A DNA stretch of 64,000 nt from Ilex aquifolium (taxonomy: Eukaryota; Streptophyta; Magnoliopsida; Aquifoliales; Aquifoliaceae). This document shows, in pieces, positions 24,016 through 36,677 of the stretch (the stretch's first letter is position 1; every line of letters starts with the position of its first letter). The notes beneath the pieces are model-generated. The model did not search any database and had not been told where the DNA came from. It was given only the letters and a program-made list of their open reading frames with translations. The stretch covers positions 17,352,501-17,416,500 of the forward strand of contig OX637399.1 of NCBI GenBank assembly GCA_951799425.1, written 5' to 3'. Position numbers and translations under genes: made by a program.

Positions 24016-26047
24016 TGTAACACCCCGCATTTTTTTTTATATATGCATATAGATATATAGATATAGCAAATAATGGTTGTAAAGATGTGGATAGGGGAAT
24101 TGAAGTGGGTTTGAACTTTGTAAATTTGAAAAGTAAAGATTTAAAATGTTAATGAAAATCATAGTTGAAATTTAGTTTTAGTGAGTGAAAATATAAAATG
24201 TGAGGTCCTATAACTTGTATTAGATAGGTTTGGTGTATAAATATGTGTTGGAGAGGTTTGTGATGGATTTGGTTAGTTTTGGAATGGATTGGAAATGGAA
24301 AACAAAAGAAATAGGCAAAACTGGGTAATTGGTACCGGTACTGGGTACCGGTACTGAATGGTACCGGTACCCCGATTCCAGAAGGTTTCTTGTACCGGTA
24401 CTGGGTACCGGTACTGAATGGTACCGGTACCGGGTACCGGTACTACCGAACCAGACTGTTGATTTTAAGTCGCGAACAAGCCGATTTTTCCTCCACTATA
24501 AATACATTTTGTCACCTCCTTAGCCTTCATTACACCACTCCAAACCCTAGAAAACATAAGAGAGGAAGAGAGAGAGAGAGAAACACAAGATCAAGAGAAA
24601 ACAAGAGATTGAAGAGTTGATTCAAGATCAAAGCCCTAATTTTTCCAAGAACATTAAGGTAGGGGATTTCTTCCTATTCTCTTACATTGAGGCTAGGATT
24701 AAATTATATGTATTCTTTTGGTTCAAAATCATATATACTTGCTATTATTGACTTGATTCTTGATCCTCTTGCATTTATTGCCATGTTTTAAACATTGTGG
24801 TAGTTGGGTAACCATTGAGGGTCCCTTTTTCATTCTCAAACCCTAGTTTTAAGAAAAATGAATCTTTCCTCTTTACATTTTCTTTGTTCTCACCATCACA
24901 ACCTTAGTGCTTGATATTGTATAATAAAATAATGTTTATGGTGATCTCTTGCTCTTTTTCTTCCATTTTGCTATGGTACAAATTGTGAAATTTGGGGAAT
25001 TGTGGAGTTATTTGTTAATTGAGGAAATTGTGGATATCGTGTGTCTTGTTTGGTTGTTTGGAGGAACAAGGGTGAGAGGTTCCTTGTAAGGATGCTTGAG
25101 AAGTAAGGCTTTGAGGGTGAATGGGGGACTTGTGTAATTGTTGGTTATGTGAGATAGTTATTGGTATTTTACTTCTTATGTGGTTGTACGATACGAACAT
25201 GGATTACTATGGACCGGGTATCATGTAGTGGGTATACGTCTTTATATGCCACGCGGGTATGAACTTTTCCTACCACATGGAGTGGGTAGACGCCTTTGTA
25301 CGCCGTGTGGGTATAAACTTTTCATATCGCTAATGATCACGGGTTAGTAACGTAGGTTGTATCGGGCACACAGTGTGGGTCATCGTGCATTGTACCATAA
25401 ATTGTTTTGACAAGAGTTTCGGGAAGTATGGGATTCTGCGAGAACTTGTTGAAAACGGTTCATGGTAGAATGAATTACAAATGGTATATGGTGTTTATTT
25501 ATCCATTTCGATTACTATTGCTACTTAAACTTGAGATCTATTTAAAAGGTCCTGCTTTTCCTTCAAAATGTTATATATGCTATTTGTGAAAATGAGACCA
25601 ACCATTTTATATGCTTTCCTAAACCTTGTTTGAGTTTGGGAAGATTTTGCTATAGAGCTTCGTGCTCATCCCCTACAATTAACATTTTTCAGATTATGCT
25701 ATAGAGGAGGAGCTTGGCGCTAATGAGCCGGGCCTTGGGGAAGCCTCATTAGAGGGGTACCTGGATCCCGAGTGGGACATGTAGAGATGCCCCTTTTATT
25801 TTTGTACTAGACTAGGAACCAATATGTACAAACATTGTAAAGTCTAGTTTCTTTTGCTATTCCGCTGTGCTACTTTAATTAATTTTTGAGATGTAAATGC
25901 CATGGTTGGGCATATTCTTTTGGAAACGATGTAAATATTTTATGGATGATGAATGAAGTTTAATTTATTTATGGATGATATTAGTGCTCTCATGATGTGA
26001 ATGTTTTAGAATGTAATGCCGTCCAGGGTGTGTTTTGGGGTGTTACA
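24016..26047 (+). mobile_element. B2, solo LTR nested in E
   Basis: The element is 2032 bp, begins TGTAACACCCCGCAT, ends GGGGTGTTACA and has the perfect TSD TTAGG (24011-24015 and 26048-26052). The TATA box TATAAATA is at 24497. The candidate leader intron runs from 24659 (AAG|GTAGGG) to 25692 (TTTTTCAG). It landed inside E's own short tandem repeats. It is the same family as B1, B3 and B4. Confidence 0.88.
24331..24444. promoter_or_regulatory. Seven-copy palindrome array GGTACCGGTACC in LTR B2
   Basis: Seven near-identical GTACCGGTAC palindromes lie in 114 bp, ending about 50 bp before the TATA box at 24497. The purine-rich sequence just before them (AACAAAAGAAATAGGCAAAA) resembles the sequence before the array of LTR C, although B and C are otherwise different LTRs. 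Confidence 0.75.
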
Positions 26048-26074
26048 TTAGGTGGCTGAAATGGGGCTGCATGT

Positions 26075-26420
26075 AAGGCCAATTCATGGACTGATTTTAG
26101 GCCATTTCATGGACTGTTTTTAGGGCCATTTCATGGACTGTTTTTAGGCCAATTCATGGACTGATTTAGGCCATTTCATGGAATGTTTTTAGGCCAATTC
26201 ATGGACTGATTTTAGGCCATTTCATAGACTGTTTTTAGGGCCATTTCATGGACTGTTTTTAGGCCATTCATGGACTGTTTCTAGGGCCATTTTACGGCCT
26301 GTTTTATGGCCTGTTATGAACTGTTTTTATGGCCTGTTTAGGGACTGTTTTGAGGCCTATGTAGGGGCTGTTTTTGTGCTCCGATTAGGGGCTGTTTTGT
26401 GCTCCGATTAGGGGTTGTTT
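26075..26420. repeat. Short tandem repeats in LTR E
   Basis: About a dozen degenerate copies of a unit of about 25-30 bp built on CATGGACTGTTTTTAGGCCA grade into GGGGCTGTTTTGTGCTCCGA. Related copies lie on the other side of B2 (23958-24010), so B2 landed inside the array. Confidence 0.75.
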
Positions 26421-29400
26421 TGTGGATTGTTTTTGGCCCGTTAAGTGGGTTGTTATGTGGGCTAATACATGGGCGGTTATGTGTTAAATTATGCCTTTGT
26501 TATTAAGTGTGTTATTGGCATAAAAATTGTGATAACATGCTTGGAATTGTTTTATGAAAATTGTCAATGTATATATATGCTTGTGTTATATTGACATTAT
26601 GGAGAATTATGGAATTATATGCTTATGATATAATTCTGCCATGGGATATGTGAAATGTATTGAGATTGTTCATAGGTCATTCATAGCATATTGAACATTG
26701 TATCGTTGTGCATAGAGGCATCACATTCATGGGCATACGTCATGAGTGTGGGTGTGTGATATGCATGGTTGATCAAACACCTTGTTTGGTGGTTGGTATG
26801 TGGGCTCGGGAAAAAAATGGATCGAAGATCCCCTTTGAGTCACATGGTTGCATGGAAGAAAACTTGTGTCGGGTATAACAAGTAGGGCTAGACTCTCCCT
26901 CGGGTGCAAAACCTGGTCACATGGTTCAGGCACTTCCCGGCAGTGAAATTCCAGAAAAGTGCTGGTGTTTACGGAACCGGTGGTTGAGATACCAAAATCC
27001 GTTGCCTAACAAGATACAAGATTTTGGTTTATAAAAGTACTCATCCAATGAGTAACACCCATCAATGATTTGGTTTTATAATGAAACAACTTTTATTTCA
27101 AATGATCATTGGATGGATTTTTCGTCAAATGACGGTTCAATTCACAAGTGCATTGCATGGTGTTGTGAGAATCGGTGAGGACTCGGGTTGAAGTTGCATA
27201 AGTGAGTCTCATCTCATTTCATGGCATGATATAGAATTCCTATCATTGGATGCATATTCTTGATAGCAATGCTTGAATGGATAAATGTGTTGATTGTTGC
27301 ATATACACATTGCATATGCATTTAAGGTGGGGAGTAGCCTTTGTAGGATATACTCTACTGGGCGTTGGCTCACCCTATACGGGAAACATTTCAGGTGCGG
27401 GTTATGCGCCAGCGGACGGCTCACAATCGGGGCCACATGGTTGAAGAAAAGCCGACTTGTGGCTTTTAATCCTTTTTGTTTGTAAAATTTGGCATGTAAT
27501 GTATGTAAAGAATTGTAATTGGACTTTTATGGACTAATTTTAATATAGCCTTGCATGTTTATATGAGTGTGAATAGATGGACCCGGTGTGGTCTATATTT
27601 ACTCATAAATGGACTCGGTGTGGTCATTGTTGAATATTGGACCTCAGATGGGTCTTGTTATTTTGTGATGTACATGTTGTGTTTTGGGTAGAGCTCCCCG
27701 TACAAAAGATACTCTGCCCAATTTTGTTAAATTATGGACCCCGGTAAATGGGGCATAACATTGTGATATCGAGTTACTCGGTATCCACGGGCATTCTGCG
27801 GGTTGATGGGTAATCAACGGACCCCCAGATCTTTGGGGCGTCACAATTAAGGACTTAAATTGGGCACACTTTAGGTTTTAATTAATTTTTTTTAATAAGT
27901 TTTGAAGAAGAAAAATAATAAAAAATAGGAAAAATTCTGGGAATTCTGAACTGAGCTACCGCTAGGTTATGTGCTGCTCCCAACCGGTACATTCCTGTTC
28001 TGTCAAAAAAATAAAAAAGGGTTTCTATCGGTATCAGAGCATTTGGTTCTCTTTAATCCTTAAGTCCCAATCCATCAAACATGTCCTATAGTTTTCGAAA
28101 AACCCTAAGGAGGCCCTCTAATCCCTCAAGTCTCTCTAGTTCCTCTTGATTCTTGTTTTGATCTTTGACTTTCCAAATGACTCCAAGAAAGATTTTGTGT
28201 CCAACTCCCTCTGATGAAATCTCTGGGATTACTCCCCCAGCCTGGGTTCTCTTTGTCTCCATGACTTCTATGACCGTGGCAAAGATGGAAAGGAAAATGC
28301 GAGGCCCAGGGACACCTCAAGCCAAAATCTTGTGAAGGAAGAATGAGAGATATGTGTTTTTATGTTGCATCAAATCAAGGGTTTAGTGTGTTATTGAATA
28401 TTAAATTCGTCTAAGGGATAACTTCTTCTGAAAAATTAATCCTTACGTTGCTCAAAGCTTTACCCAAGGTCCCATTACAACCATAGAAATCCCTATTTGA
28501 TTTTCGGTGGAATGGTTGAGTGCACATTCTTTAATACCTATGAGATATGTCAATTGCTTTATTTTTATACCGCATAACATTCGTTTCATGGGATTATGCC
28601 AAGATCGTTCCATTTGATAGATGTATTCCATTGTTTGGAAATGAGTGAGTTAAATTTGCCTTGATTACATAAATTCGATCCTCTCACATATTTACAAGTG
28701 GCACAGTCATGAAAATCAGAGAATTCCTTTGTTTTGAGTGTGCAAACCATGGTGAGTTTTGAAGTGGATTCCGCCAAAATAACGAGATCCAACAACGAAA
28801 AAGGAACCCAAGATCGTTCTACGATCAGATTTGAATGATAGACCTCGACCCTTTATTTACAACAAACAAGAACCTTGATATATATGACCTCAACCCGTTG
28901 TTTATTGCAAAACAAGAACCTCGGTATAAGGGAGACGCGACAAACGGTGGTGGAAATTCCCTATGATAAGTCGTTGGTGAACGCCACGGGAAATCCCGAT
29001 AAGTGTGAATAGTTCTTAAAAGAACCGTAGAGAAAATACTCACCAATTTAATGAATAATGATCTGCACTTTTCATTGATTAAACACCTATTTATAAGGCT
29101 GGCCATTACAAGGAAAATTCCTAAAATCCTAATCTGCTAAGGAAACAAATCATAATCTGCTAAGGAAACAAATTCTAATCTGCTAAGGAAACAAATCCTA
29201 ATAGGAGTTTATATTTTGACAATTCAAACCCAAATAGCAATAACTAAAAACTAAAACTCTTACTTGCCTAAAAGAAGAAAAAGGAAAGTAAATGGCATGC
29301 AAGCCATGCAAGCCTTCCAATCTGACCCAAAAAAGGAGTATTCTTAAACATGCCAATTTAAGCTTAGCCTTGACCAGATTCTTCTAGAACTTGAATCATG

Positions 29401-30987
29401 TTGATGAGTCTTTGTTGCTGATTCAATCCATAAGATGCTCGAGGAAACACAAATCTGAAGATGCGAAAGATAATGGAATTGGTTTTCCATCAAGACCAAG
29501 ATCCATATGGAATTTTGCATTATTTTATTTTGATTCTTATTTTAAGTCAATTTGCTAGTATTAGTATTTTATATGTTCTTTTAATATTTTTTTGAAGTTA
29601 GAGGTATTTTTTTAATTTCAAGAATTTCTGGAACAGGTCATATTTTTTAATATGACAAAATATAAACTCCTACTAGGATTTATTTCCTTAGTAGATTAGG
29701 ATTTGTTTCTTTAGTAGATTAGGATTTGTTTCCTTAGCAGATTAGGATTTGTTTCCTTAGTAGATTAGGATTTTAGGAATTTTTTCTTGTAATGGCCAGC
29801 CTATAAATAAGCGTTCAATCAATGAAAAAAATTAGATCATTATTCAGCAAAATTGGAGAGTGTTTTCTCTGCGGTTCTTTGAACAACTATTCGAACTTAT
29901 CGGGATTTTCCGTGGCATTCACCGCCGACTTATCAAACGAAATTTTCACCACCGTTTGTGGCGTCTTCCTTATACCGAGGTTCTTGTTTCACCACAAACA
30001 GCGGGTTGAGGTCATATATACCAAGGTTCTTGTTTGTCGTAAGCAACTAGTCGCGGTCTATCATTCAATTCTGATCTAGAATGATCTTGGGTTCTTTTTC
30101 ATTGTCAAAAGTCGTTATTTTGGCGGGTTTTGCTCACATCATTTGGTATCAGAGCATTGGTTCTAGTTCAGCAACAATGATGTCCCAAGGGCTTGATTTG
30201 TTTGCATCTTTCAAGGATCTACATGAAGAGTCACCAATGCTTCTTTCTATCCACTTTGCTCCACCAACTGATTTTATCATTCCAGAAAACTTCAACGACA
30301 CAATTAAGGGGACCAATTTCCAAATTTTTTCTTTGTTCCCTCAATTAGAGAAGAAAATGAGACATCATCTTAAAGCTTCTCAGAGACGGCTACATATACA
30401 AGTTCAAAGTGTTTGGACTTTAATACTACAACACTTTAAAACTCGAGGTCACGTTTCCAGGGGAGAATGGTGAAATCCATAAGACGCTCAAGGAAACACA
30501 AATATGAAGATGTGAAAGATAATGGAATTGGCTTTCCATCAAGACAAAGATCCATATGGAACCTGGCATTATTGTATTTTGATTCCTATTTTAAGTCAAT
30601 TCGCTAGTATTAGTATTTTATATGTTCTTTTAATATTTTTTTAGAGTTAGGGGTATTTTTGTAATTTCTAGAATTTCTGGAACTGGTCATATTTTTTAAT
30701 ATGAAAAAATATAAACTCCTACTAGGATTTGTTTCCTTAGTAGATTAGGATTTTAGGAATTTTTTCTTGTAATGGCCAGCCTATAAATAGGCATTCAATC
30801 AATGAAAAAAATTAGATCATTATTCAGCAAAATTGGAGAGTGTTTTCTATGCGGTTCTTTGAACAACTATTCGAACTTATCGGCATTTCCCGTGGCGTTC
30901 ACCGGCGACTTATCAAACGGAATTTTCACAACCGTTTGTGGCGTCTTCCTTATACCGAGGTTCTGGTTTCACCACAAACAGCGGGTT

Positions 30988-33164
30988 TGTAACGCCCCAA
31001 ATACCACCCTGGACGGCATTACATTCTAAGACCATTCACAACATGAGAGCACTAATATAATTTCATCAATAAGAAAATATTTCCATTCATCATCCATAAA
31101 ATTTACAATATTATCCCAAAAGAATAAGCCAAGATATGGCATTTACATCTCAAATTATCAAACGTAACTTAGCAGCGGAATAACAAAAGAAAACTAAACT
31201 TCAAATGATTTCAAAATAAATTCTCAAGTCTATTACAAAGGAAGCTATGTCTCTACAGGTCCATCTCGGGATCCACATTCCCTCCTATAGGAGCTTCCCA
31301 ATATTCCGGCTCGTCAGTTCCGAGCTCCTCCTCTATACCAAGACCTGAAATATGTTGTTTGTAGGGGGTGAGCACTAAGCTCTGTAGCAACATTCCTCCC
31401 AAACTCGAACAAGGTTTATAATAGTATATAAAATGGCCGGTCTCATTTCACAAATAGCATATATAATCTTTGAAGTAAAACAGGGACATTTTAAAATGGA
31501 TCTCAAGTTTAAGTAGCGACAGTAATTTAAATGAACAGTAAAAGAAACCAAGATCCAAGACATATCAATTTTTCCGAAATATAAACCGGTTTCCCACAAG
31601 ACCTTGTGGAATCCCATACTCCCACAAGTTCTTATAGGAAACCATTTTCCACAATACTACAATAATTCATAACTTGACATTAATGGCCATAAACAATTCC
31701 CAACCATTCTTCCGGTAGGTGGCATACTTTAGAGCAACCTCCACCCCCATTTATTCCGGTAGGTGGCATACTTAAGAGCAACCTCCACCCCCATTTATTG
31801 ATTCTCAAGCATCCAATTCCAATATTTATCTCAATTTACAATCATTTATCCAAAACCCCCAAATTAAGCATATGACGTTTTATAATGGCTAACCAAGAAA
31901 ATACATGAGATCACAATAACATTATTTTACTACCCAACACAAACAACTACGATTTTCAAAGTTCATAATAGAGAAAGCATTTAAGAAGAAATACATCACT
32001 CTCCACAAACTAGGGTTTTAAAACATAAAAAGAGATTTCATGGGTATTCAACCCTAACATTGTTCAAAACATGTAATCTTTACCAAAAAGCCTAATAGAT
32101 GATGATTCCATAGCATATAAATATCATTGATAGCCAAAACATACATATATAAATACCCTAACCTCAATGTAAGAGAGTGAGAGAAAACCCCTACCTTGAT
32201 GTTCTTGAAGATCTAGGGTTTGATCTTGAATCACTCTCAAATCCTTTGTTTTCCCCTTTTGATCTTGTGTTTTCTCCTTCTTTATTCTTTTCTAAGACTC
32301 TCTCTAGGATTCCAAGAGGTGTGGGTAAGGGTGTAGTGAAAGTGTAGAAGAAGAGAGTAGAAGAATGGTGTTGTTGAGGAAATTTCGGTTTTGATCTCTA
32401 TAAGGTGTAACTCTCTCAAGATCTTTGTGTTTTTCTCTCCTTTTCTCTTCTCTTAGGGCTCTAAGATGTTTGGGGTGAGAGTGGGATGGAAGAATGGGTC
32501 AAATGAGGCTTAAAAGTGTGTTTTAAAACACCAAAATCCCAAATTTTTCGGTGCCAAGCTTCGGGCGTACCGGTACGCGTACCGGTACGGTTTGGCTACT
32601 GGAGTTCGGCGTACCGGTACGCGTACCGGTACGGTTGGACTGCCAGATTTTTGTTCCAACTTCCAGCGCGATTTTGACCCATTTAGAGGTCGAATTGGAA
32701 AATTTTCATGAGATACACTTTTGTAGCCCTAGATGTCTACTATCTACTGTAAAAATTTCAGATCAATTGGATATAAGGGTAAAAAGTTATGACCAAAATA
32801 CTAGAAGGTGTCCCAACTCCTTTTTACCCAAATTTTCTCTAAGTGTGTTTTCACTCCGAAATACTTCCTAACTTCCAATACACCTCATATTACCTCTCCC
32901 AAGGTTGTTCGACCTTCCGGATTCAATGGACACCTTATTTTGTCCTAAAAATATTTAGAAATTCATCTAGTCACCATTTCCAAGTTTAATCGTCTTGAAA
33001 ACTCCAACTTCCCAATCCATATTTATCTCTAGCGTTCTCCTACTATTACAATCTATATAATTTATTCTTACATCCTTACACATCTCCACATTTTTTTTTT
33101 TTTACAACCATTATTTAATATACATCTATATACATATATAAACGAATAAATGCGGGGTGTTACA
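30988..33164 (-). mobile_element. B3, solo LTR in reverse orientation, nested in R1
   Basis: The element is 2177 bp; on the minus strand it begins TGTAACACCCCGCATTT and ends GGCGTTACA. The TSD GGGTT is perfect (30983-30987 and 33165-33169). Four CGTACCGGTACG palindromes lie at 32565-32635. On the minus strand, donor AAG|GTAGGG (near 32195) and acceptor ATTTCAG (near 31346) match the other B copies. Two copies of the B1 minisatellite unit occur at about 31709-31790. Confidence 0.88.
32565..32635. promoter_or_regulatory. Palindrome cluster CGTACCGGTACG in LTR B3
   Basis: Two pairs of CGTACCGGTACG are separated by a spacer containing TTTGGCTACTGGAGTTC. Nearly the same spacer (GGCTACTGGAATGG) separates the different palindrome of LTR A. 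Confidence 0.75.
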
Positions 33165-34214
33165 GGGTTGAGGTCATATATACCAAGGTTCTTGTTTGTC
33201 GTAAGCAACGGGTCGAAGTCTATCATTCAATTCTGATTTAGAACGATCTTGGGTTCCTTTTCGCTGTCGGAACTCGTTATTTTGGCGGGTTTTGCTCACA
33301 TCAGTTGCTCCCTTGGATCATCCTCAATGGGCCTCCATGAATTTGCTTGAGTCCATGCCTCTTTAATCAGTCTGTTGAGTACATATTTGAACTTCCTAGC
33401 TCGTGCTCTCGTAACCGGCCCAATTGGGACTTGAACTAGATCCCCTGAAGTTGTGTTATAATAAGCATCAAGTTTGGCATTGAAACTATCTATGGACAGT
33501 TAATTGCAATATCAACATTTCGTTACGAATCTGTTTAGTTGCATGATCTTACCACGCACGAGTTTTGGGTACCAACATGACTGTCAATATTCTTGCATAA
33601 CCTTTGAGCCTGTAATAAAGCAGTGGATGGACTAAATCGAGTGTATATGGTATGTCTTTGAGTTCATGGTGATTAGGGAAAAATAATTTGAATTTTGGAT
33701 AGACTAGTGGAAGTTTGTTGGTATCTTATCTAGAAACATTAGCGGGACAACACTCGTCCACTAGGGGTAACCTAGGGGTTCAAAGGCTTAGTGACTAAGC
33801 TAAATAATTGCATTCATGTTGCCCACGAATGTGTTGTGCAATTTTAATTTTACGCTCCAATAGATTGTTTAATATTCTTTAAATTCTTTAGCATTATATT
33901 TGTTACTTTGTATCACAAATTGGATTGCGTATACTTAGAACTTGTCGCACTATGGAATGTGATTAAGGACTTAAATTGGGTACACTTTGGGTTTTAGGAC
34001 TTATGGTTTTAATTAATTTGTTTTAATTAGTTTTGAAGAAGAAAAATAATAAAAAAATAGAAAAAATTGTGGAAATTCTGAACTGCGCTACCGCTAAGTC
34101 GTGTGCAGCACCCTACCTGTACGTTCCTGTTCTGTCAAAAAAATTAAAAGGATTTCTATCGGTAGCAAAGCATTTGGTTCTCTTTAATCCTTAAGACCCA
34201 ATCCATCAAACATG

Positions 34215-35856
34215 TCCTATAGTTTTCGAAAAACCCTAAGGATAGTTTTCGAAAAACCCTAAGGAGGCCCTCTAAACCCTCAAGTCTCTCTAGTTCCTCT
34301 TGATTCTTGTTTTGATCTTTGACTTTCGAAATGACTCCAAGAATGATTTTGCGTCCAACTCCCTCTGATGAAATCTCTGGGACTACTCCTCTAGCCTGGG
34401 TTCTCTTTGTCTCCATGACTTCTATGATTGTGGCAAAGATGGAGAGGAAAATGTGAGGCCAAGGCACACCTTAAGCCAAAGACTTGTAAAGGAAGAATAA
34501 GGGATATGTGCTTTTATGTTGCATCAAATCAAGGGTTGAGTGTATTATTGAATATTAAATTCGTCTAAGGGATAACTTCTTCTGAAAAATTAATCCTTTC
34601 ATTGCTATTCGATTTTCGGTGGAATGGTTGAGTGCACTTGCTTTAATGAGATATGTCAATTGCATTATTTTTAGGCCGCTAAACATTCGTTTCATGGGAT
34701 TATGCCAAGATCGTTACATTTGATAGATGTATTTGGAAATGAGCGTGTAAAATTTTCCTTGATTACATAAATTCGATCCTCACACATATTTACAAGTGGC
34801 ACAGTCATGACAATCATAGAATTCCTTTTTTTTGAGTGTGCAAACCATGGTGAGTTTTGATGTGGATTCCGCCAAAATAACGAGATCCGACAACGAAAAA
34901 GGAACTCACGATCATTCTACGATCAGATTTGAATGATAGACCTCGACCCGTTGTTTACGACAAACAAGAACTTTGGTATATATGACCTCAACCCATTGTT
35001 TATTGCGAAACAAGAACCTCGGTATAAGGGGGACGCCACAAACGGTGGTGGAAATTCCGTTTGATAAGTCGCTGGTGAACGCCACAAGAAATCCCAACAA
35101 GTTCGAATAGTTCTTCAAAGAACCGCAGAGAAAATACTCTCCAATTTGCTGAATAATGATCTACTCTTTTCATTGATTAAACGCCTATTTATAAGGCTGG
35201 CCATTACAAGGAAAATGAGACAAATCCTAATCTGCTAAGGAAACAAATCCAAATCTGCTAAGGAAACAAATCCTAATAGGAGTTTATATTTTGACAATAC
35301 AAACCCAAATAGCAATAACTAAAAACTAAAACACTTACTTGCCTAAAAGAATAAAAAGGAAAGTAAATGGCATGCAAGCCTTACAATTAGACCCAAAAAA
35401 GGAGTATTCTTAAACATGCCAATTTAAGCTTAGCCTTGACCAGATTCTTCTAGAACTTGAATCATGTTGATGAGTCTTTGTTGCTCACATGGATCATGCT
35501 CAATGGGACTCCACGAATTTGCTTGAGTCCATGCCTCTTGAATTAGTCCTTTGAGTGCATCTTTAAACCTCCTTGCTCGTGCTCTCGTAATCGGCCCAAT
35601 TGGGACTTGAACTAGATCCCTTGAAGTTGTGTTATGATTTGCATCAAGTTTGGCATTGAAACTAACTATGGACAATTAATTGCAATATGAACATTTCTTT
35701 ACGAATCCGTTTAGTTGCATGATCATACCATGCACCAGTTTTGGGTACCAAAATGACTGTCAATATTCTTGTATAGCCTTTGAGCCTTTAGTAGAGCTGG
35801 GGGTGGACTAAATCGAGGGGATATGGCATGTTTTCGAGTTCATGGTGATTAGGGGA
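34215..35856 (-). repeat. D tandem unit 6 (cut by Copia remnant)
   Basis: This is the last unit of the left array. Its LTR-like block is at about 34858-35421 on the minus strand and its terminal ORF region at 35430-35675. It carries a small direct duplication of about 25 bp near 34220-34262. Its right side stops at GATTAGGGGAA, where Copia sequence begins; units 1-5 continue from this point. Confidence 0.7.
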
Positions 35857-36677
35857 ATTTCTTTGCGTTTGTGCTTCAAATAATTTTTGAAGTCCTTCCA
35901 ATTTGGCGGATTGCAGTCACTTGGAAAGATTCACTAAGCACCATCCCTTCGGCATGAATCTTATGTAGGATCACTTGAAGATATTGAACTTGACTTATGA
36001 TAGTCTTGGAATCCACCATTTTGTAATCAAGGAATCTGGCCACAACAATCTACTCGTCCAACGAACCATAAATTTTGTTGTGTACTCTCAAAATCTCCAA
36101 ATGCAGACTGCCTTAATGATGTATGAGAATGCCTTACATGACTAAGAATGTATGTATTGGATGAATTGGAAATTTCACTCTAAACCAGTACGAACAGGTA
36201 CCGAAATTTAATTTCAGTTCAGAAATTCTCGCCCAAACAAATTTCTTCTTTCCAGCATCCTCCATCTTGTATTTTCTATCTAAGTATTCCCACAGCTCTC
36301 TAGTCGTCTTGATTGGAATATACACATTATATAATGTGTTATCCAATCCATTGGGGATATAGTTTTTGCACAAAAAAATAAAATGCTTCCATGCATCTAC
36401 CGCAGCAATAACTTGGCGGTCGGTCTCATTCTCACTACAAACAAGAGCATCCTCACGAAGAAACTTTGCAAGATTCAATGTAGTGAGATAGAATAGCATT
36501 TTCTGTTGTCATCTCTTGAAATCGTTCCCATTGAACTTTTCGAGCTTCTCCCTATGAGACACATGAGTAGGTACAGAAATAGGCACAACATGATTTGTAG
36601 TAGCAGGAATATTATTATCATTTGCTATCATTTCTGATAAACAAAGATTACAAGATATTCAAATTTAGGAAACACTA
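35857..36677 (-). pseudogene. Copia gag remnant
   Basis: On the minus strand this region matches the start and middle of a plant Ty1/Copia Gag (UBN2 / gag-polypeptide family). Recognisable stretches include EKFNGNDFKRW-like, TTRELWEYLDRKYKMEDAG, and further along motifs such as SKTIISQVQYLQVILH and HAEGMVLSESF. It is broken, with roughly three or four interruptions including an unmatched stretch of about 130 bp. No RT or integrase is left. It belongs with the leader-like sequence at 38909-39061. Confidence 0.7.

Larger units (their letters stand above)
23207..27845 (+). mobile_element. Solo LTR E, chromovirus-type, with B2 inside
   Basis: E begins TGTAAAATCCGGG, ends GGGGCGTCACA and is flanked by the perfect TSD ATTAA (23202-23206 and 27846-27850). 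Without B2 it is about 2.6 kb. Its layout matches LTRs A and C: similar first 250 bp, the donor AA|GTAGGG at 23907, the acceptor ACATTTCAG at 27394, and a similar last 60 bp. No internal region or partner LTR is present. Unlike A and C, it has no palindrome array before its end. Confidence 0.88.
21214..28083 (-). repeat. D tandem unit 4, split by solo LTR E
   Basis: The unit's own sequence is 21214-23206 and 27851-28083, about 2226 bp after removing E. The LTR-like block is at about 21890-22485 on the minus strand. The position where R entered units 3 and 5 is unbroken here (TCTTTGTTGCTCACATGG near 22541). Confidence 0.75.
29419..33303 (+). mobile_element. R1, short non-autonomous LTR element (host of B3)
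   Basis: 5' LTR 29419-30141, PBS TGGTATCAGAGC 30144-30155, internal region 30142-30467, 3' LTR 30468-33303 interrupted by B3. The TSD is GTTGC (29414-29418 and 33304-33308), the same sequence and same target base as R0. The LTR is about 0.65-0.72 kb and the internal part about 0.33 kb, so the whole element without B3 is about 1.7 kb. No coding domain is seen. The end of the internal region (AAAACTCGAGGTC, then GGGGAGAA) looks like the terminal part of a plant gypsy internal region, which suggests deletion of a larger parent (inference). Confidence 0.85.
28084..34214 (-). repeat. D tandem unit 5, split by R1
   Basis: The unit's own sequence is 28084-29418 and 33309-34214, about 2241 bp net. 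The LTR-like block is at about 28760-29355 on the minus strand. R1 entered at the same base as R0 in unit 3. Confidence 0.75.

Noticed and set aside
28030-28042. CGGTATCAGAGC in D unit 5 as a plus-strand primer binding site
   Set aside because: The other D units read GGTAGCAGAGC, no LTR end lies directly before it, and D's LTR-like block is on the other strand. A chance match is likely.
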